DNA of 64,000 nt, taken from contig CP027224.1 in the NCBI GenBank assembly GCA_002973635.1, positions 1,932,501 to 1,996,500 of the forward strand, in the 5' to 3' direction. The translations under genes were made by a program, and so were the position numbers. Each line of letters starts with the position of its first letter. The first letter of the stretch is position 1. The notes under the pieces are model-generated. The model had not been told where the DNA came from. It saw only the letters and a program-made list of their open reading frames with translations, and did no database searches. Shown in pieces: positions 52,771 to 61,375 of the stretch. This DNA is from Lysinibacillus sp. B2A1 (GTDB taxonomy: Bacteria > Bacillota > Bacilli > Bacillales_A > Planococcaceae).

Positions 52771-55700
52771 TTGATAGCACATAAATTTACGAAATCAAAA
52801 AAATTACTGATAATTATAAGTTTTATTGTTAGCTTATTATCATTGCGCTTTGGATGGTTTCTTTATTTTAATGCTCCTACGAATCAAACGGCAGAAAAAG
52901 GAATTGTTGATTTACGTCATGTTACGTTAAAGGAAGATAAAGTTATTTTTTTAAATGGTGAATGGCTATTTTATCCTTCAAAGTTTATTATTGACGATTC
53001 TGGTGTGAATAACGAACAACAGTATATACAAGTTCCTGGGAATTGGAGAGAGAAAATGGAGTCGTTAGAGGGATCAGCAATAGGTTATGGCTCCTACAGG
53101 CTTAAAATTTTGCTTCCCAATCAGGAAGAAACTATTTATGGAATTAAATTAGAAGGATTCGGGTCGTTTGCAAGTATTTATGTGAACGGAAAATTGGTGA
53201 ATAGTGAAAACCTTGCTAACAAATCCCCAATAGAGAAAATTAAAAAACAGGGACCCATGACGGCTATATTTTCCTCTAAAGCAAAAGAGATTGACTTAAT
53301 TATTCAAGTATCCAATTATGATAGTTTTAATTCGGGAGGTTTAAAAGATTCGGTTCATTTTGGGCTCCAATCTGCAATTACTAAAGGAGCTACCTTTTCA
53401 GAATCATTGCAATTGCTAGTTAGTGTAATTTTTTTTCTACACGGTTTCTATGCGCTGTCCATTTTCTTCCTTGGAAGAGGGCAATATGAAAAGGAATTAT
53501 TCTATTTTAGTTTTTTACTCATTCTTAATGGATTTATTATTTTAATAGACGATAATGTTCTGTTAGATCTCCCTATAAAGAATGCACTCTACATTAAATT
53601 ACTGATAGTACTATTAATCGGACTACTGCTCTTAACATTAAAATTTATTAATGAACTCTATAAAATTAAGTCTTCAGTATCAAATGTATTATATGTATTA
53701 TTCATCCCCATATCTCTGACGCTATTGACAACATCAGCTTTGCACTACACACCTATGAAATTGATTGTAATTATTTACGGAATTTTTATTGCCACTCAGC
53801 TTATCGTGCCTACTATTTCAGCTATTGTAAAAGGAAATATTGATGGGATTTTTATACTCTTTTATTTAATTTGCTTCATATCAAATGGTATTTGGGGAAC
53901 TGCCATTAAAATTCTTGTAGTGAATATACCCTATTATCCATTTGATTATTTCATTTCTATAATTGTTATTGCTCTTCTACTGATTAGACGACATATAAAT
54001 GTGATTCGATTAAATAATGAACAGTATGAAAAACTAGTAAGGTTGGATGTTCAGAAAGATATATTTCTTGCGAATACTTCCCACGAACTTCGTAATCCAT
54101 TACACGGTATACTAAACATTACACAAACGCTTCTTGAAAGTGAATCATCGCAATTAACAAAAAAAAGTAAAGAAAATCTGGAGTTGCTATTACAAATTGG
54201 CAATCGAATGGCATTTACTTTGAATGATTTATTAGATATCAATCAATTAGAAGAAGGACAGATTCAGCTAAATCAAAAAACATTAAATATATATAGTGTT
54301 ACATCTGGGGTTATTGATATGATTCAATTTATAAAAAATACAAAAAAGGTGGAGATTATCTCAGAGATTCCAGCATTATTCCCCCCAGTTTATGCGGATG
54401 AGAGCAGGCTTGTTCAAATTGTTTTTAATTTACTTCATAATGCTGTCAAATTCACGCATGAGGGAAGTATTACGATTAATGCCATTCATGATGATAGGGT
54501 AGCAACGATATTTATCAGTGATACTGGCATAGGGATGAGTGAGAATGAAATCGAACGCATTTTCCTTCGTTATGAGCGTTTTGAAAAGACTACTACAACG
54601 GGAATCGGACTTGGTTTAAATATAGCCAAACAGTTAATTGAACTCCATGGGGGCACAATTACAGTACGATCAGTAGAAGACAAGGGGACAACCTTGTCTT
54701 TCACGTTACCACTAGCAATCAATACAAATGTATCTATAGAAAAGGAAGTTTCAGCAACAGATGTGGATTCATTAACTAAAAATTCTCTTGATACCACAGA
54801 GAAACAATTAACTGATGATGAGCAAAGGGTAATGCTAAGCAGTAACATACTTATTGTTGATGACGATCCGATTAACTTAAAGGTTATTAGTAGTATTTTG
54901 GGAGGACTATATAATATTCACACGGTCACAAGTGGAGTAGAGGCGCTGAAAATGATTGAAAATGGGAATTGGGATATTATCATTTCCGATGTTATGATGC
55001 CAAAAATGTCAGGCTATGAATTATGTAAGGAAATTCGCAAGCGTTTTACAATTGTAGAGCTTCCCGTCTTGCTGCTGACTGCTAGAACCCAACCAATAGA
55101 TGTTTACACAGGATTTCTTGCAGGGGCAAACGATTATGTTTCAAAGCCTACAAATGCCCTTGAACTAAAAGCACGTGTTCAATCGCTGCTTGCACAAAAT
55201 CAAGCAATTAAAGAGCAATTACGTTTAGAAGCGGCATATTTACAAGCTCAAATAAAGCCACATTTTCTTTTTAACACGTTAAATACAATCTCTTCTTTAG
55301 GTGAATTAAATCCTTCCAGAATGACAGATTTATTGATTGAATTCGGTAATTATTTACAAAAAAGTTTTAGTACAGACAACATAAAAAACTTAATTCCCAT
55401 AGAAGAAGAACTTGACCTTGTACATTCCTACCTGTTTATCGAAAGTGAAAGATTTGGCGATCGACTTGAAGTTTCTTGGGATTTAGATGAGCTTAAGGGG
55501 ATTCTCATACCACCTCTTTCAATTCAAACAATCGTAGAAAATGCTCTAAATCATGGCATTCTCAAAAAAACAGAAGGTGGAATCGTTGTCATTTCAGTAA
55601 AAAACTACGAGAACTATCATGTTGTTTCTGTAGAGGATAATGGGGTTGGTATGACAGTTAGTCAAGTTGAGACAATTCTTTTAAGGACAAACAAGCATGA

Positions 55701-55854
55701 ACACGGTATCGGCATACCCAATACAAACCATCGTCTTAAACGAATTTTCGGAGGAGGTATTCAGATTGAAAGTCAACTAGATAAAGGCACAATTGTTTCA
55801 TTTTGCATTCCTAAACAGTTACCAGATCTTTTACAGCAATCAATTGATGATTGA
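52771..55854 (+). CDS. Hybrid sensor kinase with two kinase cores and a receiver
   Basis: The 1,027-residue protein has an N-terminal membrane helix, an extracellular galactose-binding-like 7TMR-DISM sensor (about 45-200), seven transmembrane helices (about 215-410), HisKA with HELRNPLHGILN, HATPase (GIGLGLNIAKQLIELHGG), a receiver domain (NILIVDDDPINLK; Asp in IIISDVMMPKMSG), then a LytS-type His_kinase (QIKPHFLFNTLNTISSL) and a second HATPase (IVENALNHGIL, HGIGIPNTNHRLKRIFGG). Two phospho-accepting His types in one chain suggest a built-in phosphorelay. Start TTG, with a weak ribosome binding site. No response regulator gene is adjacent. Confidence 0.85.
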   Translation: MIAHKFTKSKKLLIIISFIVSLLSLRFGWFLYFNAPTNQTAEKGIVDLRHVTLKEDKVIFLNGEWLFYPSKFIIDDSGVNNEQQYIQVPGNWREKMESLEGSAIGYGSYRLKILLPNQEETIYGIKLEGFGSFASIYVNGKLVNSENLANKSPIEKIKKQGPMTAIFSSKAKEIDLIIQVSNYDSFNSGGLKDSVHFGLQSAITKGATFSESLQLLVSVIFFLHGFYALSIFFLGRGQYEKELFYFSFLLILNGFIILIDDNVLLDLPIKNALYIKLLIVLLIGLLLLTLKFINELYKIKSSVSNVLYVLFIPISLTLLTTSALHYTPMKLIVIIYGIFIATQLIVPTISAIVKGNIDGIFILFYLICFISNGIWGTAIKILVVNIPYYPFDYFISIIVIALLLIRRHINVIRLNNEQYEKLVRLDVQKDIFLANTSHELRNPLHGILNITQTLLESESSQLTKKSKENLELLLQIGNRMAFTLNDLLDINQLEEGQIQLNQKTLNIYSVTSGVIDMIQFIKNTKKVEIISEIPALFPPVYADESRLVQIVFNLLHNAVKFTHEGSITINAIHDDRVATIFISDTGIGMSENEIERIFLRYERFEKTTTTGIGLGLNIAKQLIELHGGTITVRSVEDKGTTLSFTLPLAINTNVSIEKEVSATDVDSLTKNSLDTTEKQLTDDEQRVMLSSNILIVDDDPINLKVISSILGGLYNIHTVTSGVEALKMIENGNWDIIISDVMMPKMSGYELCKEIRKRFTIVELPVLLLTARTQPIDVYTGFLAGANDYVSKPTNALELKARVQSLLAQNQAIKEQLRLEAAYLQAQIKPHFLFNTLNTISSLGELNPSRMTDLLIEFGNYLQKSFSTDNIKNLIPIEEELDLVHSYLFIESERFGDRLEVSWDLDELKGILIPPLSIQTIVENALNHGILKKTEGGIVVISVKNYENYHVVSVEDNGVGMTVSQVETILLRTNKHEHGIGIPNTNHRLKRIFGGGIQIESQLDKGTIVSFCIPKQLPDLLQQSIDD

Positions 55855-55989
55855 TAGGTTTGTTTGATAAATAAAAGGTCTTCATGGTCATTAGAGTAAA
55901 AATCTCTCTACTTAGCCTGACAAGTCTATCGAGCAGAGTGTGCTGATAGTGGTAGGGCTGGATTCTAAAATTAAAGAATGGGATGGATT

Positions 55990-56553
55990 ATGAAAGAAAC
56001 TACCCTTCACATATTTGAATATACAGGTCTTTTTGCAATATTGATTAGCTTATTTGTTAATATTGTTATTAGTATTATTGGTATATTACCGAGTGTTTTT
56101 ATTACAGCAGCTAACCTTGCGTTTTTTGGGTTTTATCAGGGGTTAATTGTTTCAATTATAGGTGAGGGATTAGGTGCAGTCATTAGCTTTGTTTTATATA
56201 GAAAGGGTCTGAAAATATGGAGATTAAAGGATTTCCAACACCCAGTAATGGTAAAACTAAAGCAACTTGAAGGAAGTAAGGCTTTCTGGATGATTTTATG
56301 TTTGAGAATTCTTCCTTTTATTCCTTCTGGTGCTATAACATTAGGGAGCGCTTTTTCCAAAGTCTCGATTGGTTTATTTGCAATCGCTAGTACTCTAGGA
56401 AAAATACCTTCACTTATTATGGAAGCTGGCGCAGTCTTTGGTTTTATGCAAGTCAATCTAAAATGGAAAATTGTCATTTTAGCAGTCTTCGTTCTTATAT
56501 TGATGTGGATTGGGAGAGTTAGAAGAAAAGAGATAGCAAATAGAAGCACTTAG
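55990..56553 (+). CDS. VTT (TVP38/DedA-like) membrane protein
   Basis: From ATG 55990 (behind GGATGG) the 187-residue protein has five or six membrane segments and the VTT-domain pattern: GILPSVFITAANLAFFGF, GAVISFVLYRKG and LRILPFIPSGAITLGSAFSK. The family includes lipid scramblase-like and undecaprenyl-phosphate flippase proteins. It may share a transcript with the copper oxidase downstream. Confidence 0.82.
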   Translation: MKETTLHIFEYTGLFAILISLFVNIVISIIGILPSVFITAANLAFFGFYQGLIVSIIGEGLGAVISFVLYRKGLKIWRLKDFQHPVMVKLKQLEGSKAFWMILCLRILPFIPSGAITLGSAFSKVSIGLFAIASTLGKIPSLIMEAGAVFGFMQVNLKWKIVILAVFVLILMWIGRVRRKEIANRST

Positions 56554-56664
56554 TATTCTTTCAATTGAGGTATATATTATCATAAGATGAATTTTAATAT
56601 CCATAGATTCTCCATATTTTTTTGTTACAGTTCCATTGTAATGAAAAATAAAGGAGGAAACATA

Positions 56665-58194
56665 ATGAATTCAAAAATTTTAATTACTTCATTACTACTT
56701 GGAACTGTTATTATTGGAGGATGTAATGCAAGTAATTCAGGTTCTAATGAAGGTAAAACTATGGATCATTCCAGTATGGGGCAGAAAGAAATATCGAACA
56801 TGGAGGGGATGGATCATTCCAATATGCCTCAGAGGGAAATGGCAGATATGGAGAACAGCCATGCGAATCATACAAATCCACTATCGTTAAATAATTCCAC
56901 CGGAGAAAATGAAATAGCGCTACCCACACTAGTTGAACCTAAGAATGGAGTCGTTAATATTACTGCACAACAAGGAACGATGGAAATCTTTAAAGGTATT
57001 GAAACTGAGACATATGGATATAATGGTTCGTTCTTAGGACCTATTATCCGTTTGAAAGAAGGAGAAACTGTAACATTTAGAACTAAAAATGATTTATCCG
57101 AACAAACAACATTCCATTGGCATGGCGTAGAGATTCCAGGCGAAGGCGATGGAGGTCCACATCAAATACTTGAACCAGGCGCATTAAAAGATGTGAAATT
57201 TACAGTAAGTCAGGAAGCAGCAACATTATGGTTTCATCCACATCCAGAGGGTGCAACAGCTGAACAGGTGTACAAGGGTTTAGCTGGTTTAATCTATATT
57301 GAAGATGAGCATTCCAAAAAACTTGAATTACCAAAAGAATACGGAGAAAATGATTTTCCTTTAATATTTCAAGATAGACAATTTACTGAAAAAAAACAAT
57401 TTGACTACCAATCAGTGCTTAGTGAAGATGGTACAATTGGAGACGCATTGTTAATAAATGGTACACTAAATCCAAAACTTACAGTAGGTAAAGAAAAAGT
57501 GAGACTTCGTTTATTGAACGGATCGAATGCACGGAATTATACATTTAAATTAAATACGGGAGATAAGTTCCAACAAATAGCGACTGATGGTGGTTTTTTA
57601 AATAAACCAATTTCTATGAATGAAATTTCATTAACACCAGGTGAGAGAGCAGAAATTATTGTTGACTTTTCAAAATTTGATTCTAAAAGTAAAATCGCTT
57701 TAGTAAATAAAGAAGATAGAATTTTATTACCATTTACAGTTGATGAACAAAAGAAGAATGTAAGTGAAATCCCAAAAAATTTAAATGATTATATGGTTAC
57801 AGATGCTGAGAGAAACTTACCAGTAACGAAAAAACTTGAACTTTTCGGAATGGGAAAAATGGTAACAATAAATGATAAAAAATTTGATATGAACCGTATT
57901 GATTTCACTCAAAGACAAGGTGATACTGAAATATGGGAATTATACAATAAACCAGATATGATGGGTGGCATGATACATCCTTTCCACATCCATGGTACGC
58001 AATTTAAAATAGTTTCAATGGATGGAAAAGAACCTCCTGCAAACCTAAAGGGCTGGAAGGACACAGTTTCAATCGAAGCTGGTCAAACAGTTAAATTAGC
58101 AGTAAAGTTTAATGATAAAGGAATTTACATGTTCCACTGTCATGTTCTTGAACATGAAGAAAATGGAATGATGGGGCAAGTTGAAGTAAATTAA
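56665..58194 (+). CDS. Lipoprotein multicopper oxidase with Met/His-rich segment
   Basis: From ATG 56665 (behind AAAGGAGG) the 509-residue protein starts with a lipoprotein signal ending IIGGCN, then a Met/His-rich segment with two MDHSxM repeats (about 35-75) likely to bind Cu(I). The oxidase has all copper motifs: HWHGVEIPGEGDGG, LWFHPHPEGATAEQVYKG, HPFHIHGTQF and MFHCHVLEHEENGMMG. It resembles CueO/Mco cuprous oxidases that detoxify copper at the cell surface. It is not closely similar to the CotA-like oxidase at 5140-6975. Confidence 0.9.
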   Translation: MNSKILITSLLLGTVIIGGCNASNSGSNEGKTMDHSSMGQKEISNMEGMDHSNMPQREMADMENSHANHTNPLSLNNSTGENEIALPTLVEPKNGVVNITAQQGTMEIFKGIETETYGYNGSFLGPIIRLKEGETVTFRTKNDLSEQTTFHWHGVEIPGEGDGGPHQILEPGALKDVKFTVSQEAATLWFHPHPEGATAEQVYKGLAGLIYIEDEHSKKLELPKEYGENDFPLIFQDRQFTEKKQFDYQSVLSEDGTIGDALLINGTLNPKLTVGKEKVRLRLLNGSNARNYTFKLNTGDKFQQIATDGGFLNKPISMNEISLTPGERAEIIVDFSKFDSKSKIALVNKEDRILLPFTVDEQKKNVSEIPKNLNDYMVTDAERNLPVTKKLELFGMGKMVTINDKKFDMNRIDFTQRQGDTEIWELYNKPDMMGGMIHPFHIHGTQFKIVSMDGKEPPANLKGWKDTVSIEAGQTVKLAVKFNDKGIYMFHCHVLEHEENGMMGQVEVN

Positions 58195-58229
58195 CTATAG
58201 AATTGTTTTAGAGGCCACAAATAAATGGA

Positions 58230-58334
58230 GTGACCCCTGTACTTACTTTGATTGTTTTAGCCTCTACAGTTGGTATTGGGGTTTCAGAAATTGTTATATT
58301 TAGTGGATTTTTTAATGAAAAAGTCTATAAATAA
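58230..58334 (+). pseudogene. C-terminal fragment of a membrane protein
   Basis: A frame of 34 codons reads TPVLTLIVLASTVGIGVSEI then FSGFFNEKVYK: one transmembrane helix and a short tail, without its own ribosome binding site. Probably the remains of a membrane-protein gene beside the copper oxidase. Family not identified. Confidence 0.3.
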
Positions 58335-58469
58335 TGATGTTTTACCATCATTCAGGATTCCTGATTGTATTTTTATTATTCATTCACTGAAGGCTCAAGT
58401 TTACATTTATTTTAAGCCTAGGCTTAATTCTATGTAACAATAGAACCGTATTAAAAGGAGCAATAAAAA

Positions 58470-58889
58470 ATGAGATTATGGCATGTGGATTTATTAAAGT
58501 ATCTACCAAAAGGACAACTACTTTCACAGTGGAGAGAATTAAATAGTATATTTGCCAAAGAGGATAAACATATATTAATTAATTATATATATGAGTATTC
58601 TAAAAACGATTTGTATATTTATACAGAAAAAGTAATTGAAGAAATGAAAAATCGTGGTTATCAAATTAGATCATTTGAAAAAATGAATAAATACTTCGGA
58701 AATTTAGAGTCAGTTAAGCATGTTAAACCTTTTAAAAATCATCATGACACTGAATATCTTCAAATTTGTTATTACAATCTGAAGGAAAAATTTATACGGG
58801 GTCAGAAAGATTTTGAAGAAGAGATGTATAATAATTTATATAGGTACGTAAAAGACATACTTCAGAACAGTATCGATGGTTTTAACTAG
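58470..58889 (+). CDS. Pyrimidine-dimer-glycosylase-like (TIGR02328) protein
   Basis: The 139-residue protein begins MRLWHVDLLKYLPKGQLLSQWREL, the signature of the TIGR02328/T4 endonuclease V-like family of putative DNA glycosylases, and keeps the EEMKNRGYQIRSFEKM region. Activity unproven. Ribosome binding site AAAAGGAGC. It stands alone; the 300 bases after it have no recognisable feature. Confidence 0.68.
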   Translation: MRLWHVDLLKYLPKGQLLSQWRELNSIFAKEDKHILINYIYEYSKNDLYIYTEKVIEEMKNRGYQIRSFEKMNKYFGNLESVKHVKPFKNHHDTEYLQICYYNLKEKFIRGQKDFEEEMYNNLYRYVKDILQNSIDGFN

Positions 58890-59189
58890 ATTTCTCTTCA
58901 CAAGTTATACTAGTAGTGTGTTGTTTTTAAGCATTTATGAACAACAGTGCTTGAGCATGTGCTAAAGAAACCACTGTAAGATTATCTAATACTTGTAGTT
59001 TGTTATAATGTGTCCTGATAATCTCAAATTTGGCCAAAACCTTAAAAATCAAATTAGAGTATTTGTATTTTTATAACCCTAATTTTGCAAGATTAATTGA
59101 GTTTATATAAAAAATACTTAAAAACTTCCGATATTCACATTATATTATGAATAAATAAAGTAATAGCGAGTATGAGGAGGTGTTGACAA

Positions 59190-59681
59190 ATGGGAATGAT
59201 CGGTTACTACATTGCTTTGCCAGAAGAAGAAATCCAGCAGCTTGCGAGCGGAACTAAAATGCTAGAGGACATGGACCCCTATAACAGGGAAAATCTTGAT
59301 ATTGATAAATCATGGCAGGCGCTTTATTACTTACTCTGCGAAGATATTTGTGATGGCGAGCCACCTCTTGGTTATGTCGTTCCAATGGATCAGGCTAACT
59401 ATTTGGAATTTGGAGATATTGGTGCCTTTTATTTAGCTCACCGACAAATTTGTGAAGCCTATCAAGCCATTGAAGCGATGACACAAGATGAGCTTCTAGC
59501 TAAATACAACTATAATAAGATGCTTGAGGAGAACATCTATCCTCTCTACGGCGACGGTGAAGAGAAAGATGGAGAAGCAGAACAGTTTTTTGACTATCTA
59601 TACAGTTATTTTATGGACATTCGCAAGTTCTTTGCTGAAACCATATCTGAAGGCAAAGGACTAGTATTCTGTATTTCATAA
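59190..59681 (+). CDS. DUF1877 (YfbM-like) protein
   Basis: The 163-residue acidic protein begins MGMIGYYIALPEEEIQQLA and contains LDIDKSWQALYYLL and GDIGAFYLAHRQI, the pattern of DUF1877. Function unknown. Ribosome binding site GAGGAGGTG. Confidence 0.78.
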   Translation: MGMIGYYIALPEEEIQQLASGTKMLEDMDPYNRENLDIDKSWQALYYLLCEDICDGEPPLGYVVPMDQANYLEFGDIGAFYLAHRQICEAYQAIEAMTQDELLAKYNYNKMLEENIYPLYGDGEEKDGEAEQFFDYLYSYFMDIRKFFAETISEGKGLVFCIS

Positions 59682-59697
59682 TACCTATGCATACTAC

Positions 59698-59740
59698 AAA
59701 GTCTGGCACACGAATAACGTAGCACCTGCCAGACTTTTGC
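59698..59740 (+). terminator. Terminator after DUF1877 gene
   Basis: AAAGTCTGGCA (59698-59708) and its exact complement TGCCAGACTTT (59727-59737). Confidence 0.75.
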
Positions 59741-60264
59741 CTAATAGAGAATTAACTTAGTATTTCGTTTACCTGAATTTGTAACTATATACGCATCTAT
59801 TGAACTTTGTCATTGACCTGTAAATCCTTCATTTATTCGCTTTTACCTCGAAAACGGACGTTTGCTATCTATTCCAATACTGCGTTTTACATAAAATCAC
59901 TTCTTGTTTGGTGAAATTTCACATCTATTAAAGTTTCATATTGAATATCTTTTTCAGCTTTTCAAGTTAGATAAATTTAAAAAATCAATTCTGTTATTCA
60001 TTCATCCATCCCTTCCTTAAACATTTATTTATGACAATTAAATTTATCCTTAAACTCATAAATTGAAATAGACATAGGGCATTCCTTACATTACATTTAG
60101 TATGGTTTAGTTTGTTTGCGACCATTTTGGGAAGGTGCCTGTTTTTAATTGTTATAGACCGTTGAAACTAAAGGAATTAAATTTATGAAATTATCTCAAG
60201 TGTTTAAAACTCCAAAAAACTTGCCCAATAATCCATTGATAGCTAGTTATGCACATTTTATAAT
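59741..60264. other. Intergenic region before siderophore gene
   Basis: About 520 AT-rich bases without a convincing gene. Near its end a 33-codon frame (from 60185) runs through the Fur box and is probably chance. Confidence 0.4.
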
Positions 60265-60279
60265 TGAGAATGATTATTA
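60265..60279. promoter_or_regulatory. Fur box
   Basis: TGAGAATGATTATTA matches the 7-1-7 Fur consensus TGATAATnATTATCA at 13 of 15 positions; further ATTATTGATA repeats follow at once. It lies 28 bases before the substrate-binding protein gene, so iron probably represses it. Confidence 0.75.
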
Positions 60280-60307
60280 TTATTGATAAAATTTAAAGTA
60301 GAAAAAA

Positions 60308-61273
60308 ATGAAAAAGATAAAGTATATCACGCTAGTGACAAGTTTTATTGCAATATTCCTCTTATTTGCAGCTTGTTCTAGTAATGAAGCTAAACAATCA
60401 GCAACACAAAATCCGGAAACAAAAACGTTTAAACATGAGTCAGGTGAAACAGAAGTGCCAGTTAATCCTGAGCGGGTTGCTTCTGATCAGTATATGGGAC
60501 AATTATTGAAGTTAGGAATAAAGCCAATGGGTGTACGTGATAATATGTTAACAGAGACGTGGATTGACCTAGCAAACTTAGAGGAAGGAACACTTGATGG
60601 TATTGAAAGCTTAGGAGGATTTCCTCTTAATTTAGAAGCACTTATTTCTATAAATCCAGATCTCATTATTAGTTCGCTTCCAGACAATGTAGAATCTTAT
60701 AGTAAAATAGCTCCCACAGTTCATATTGCATATGCTTCACCAAATTATTCGTCCCCAATGGATAAGTTTCTGAAACTTGCTGAGCTGTTTGATAAAACAG
60801 AGCAAGCCCAACAGTGGATTGACCAGTTTGAACGAGATGTTGCTAAAGTGCAAGAGCAGATTCTTCAATCTGGAAAAATAAAAGAAGGGGAGACTGTTTC
60901 TGTGATGGCAGTTTTCGATAAAAATGTCTATGCTTTTGGACCTAAAGGGGCATATGGTGGAAGTATGATTTACGACTACCTAAAACTACAGCCAACACCC
61001 CAAGCTGAAGAACTGCATGGACAGGCGATTAACAGTGCAAAGCTTTCACTTGAAATGGTTCCAGAATATATGGGCGACCATGCATTTATTACGGTCATCG
61101 ATGAAGCTAAAGGAAAAGAATTAATGGAAAGTAGTTTTTGGAAAACTATACCTGCTATAGCAAACAATCAAGTTTATTTTTATGAGTCACCTATTTTTGC
61201 CATGGATGACCCTTATTCAATGGAGGCGCAGTTAAAAATTATTCAAGATTTATTAATGCCAATAGAAAAATAA
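60308..61273 (+). CDS. Iron-siderophore ABC substrate-binding lipoprotein
   Basis: The 321-residue protein has a lipoprotein signal ending LLFAACSS and a FepB/FeuA-like fold: ETEVPVNPERVASDQYMGQL, then ISINPDLIIS and APTVHIAY. It captures ferric siderophore outside the membrane. No permease or ATPase gene is near, so it must share a transporter encoded elsewhere. Its PBP domain closely resembles the C-terminal half of the Btr-like regulator next to it. The ribosome binding site is weak. Confidence 0.88.
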   Translation: MKKIKYITLVTSFIAIFLLFAACSSNEAKQSATQNPETKTFKHESGETEVPVNPERVASDQYMGQLLKLGIKPMGVRDNMLTETWIDLANLEEGTLDGIESLGGFPLNLEALISINPDLIISSLPDNVESYSKIAPTVHIAYASPNYSSPMDKFLKLAELFDKTEQAQQWIDQFERDVAKVQEQILQSGKIKEGETVSVMAVFDKNVYAFGPKGAYGGSMIYDYLKLQPTPQAEELHGQAINSAKLSLEMVPEYMGDHAFITVIDEAKGKELMESSFWKTIPAIANNQVYFYESPIFAMDDPYSMEAQLKIIQDLLMPIEK

Positions 61274-61296
61274 TAACATAGTAAGTATAGACTTTT

Positions 61297-61330
61297 AACC
61301 GTTCTTTGCCTAGCTGCGAAGTACGGTTTT
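61297..61330 (+). terminator. Hairpin between binding-protein and regulator genes
   Basis: AACCGT-CTTTGC pairs with GCGAAG-ACGGTT (61297-61328) and is followed by T-rich sequence. Confidence 0.65.
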
Positions 61331-61375
61331 AGTCATTTTTTCAAAGCAGGGTTATGGAAAAAAGGAGGAAGATCT

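Noticed and set aside
60185..60286. 33-codon frame before the siderophore gene
   Set aside because: It runs through the Fur box and lacks a ribosome binding site; likely chance.
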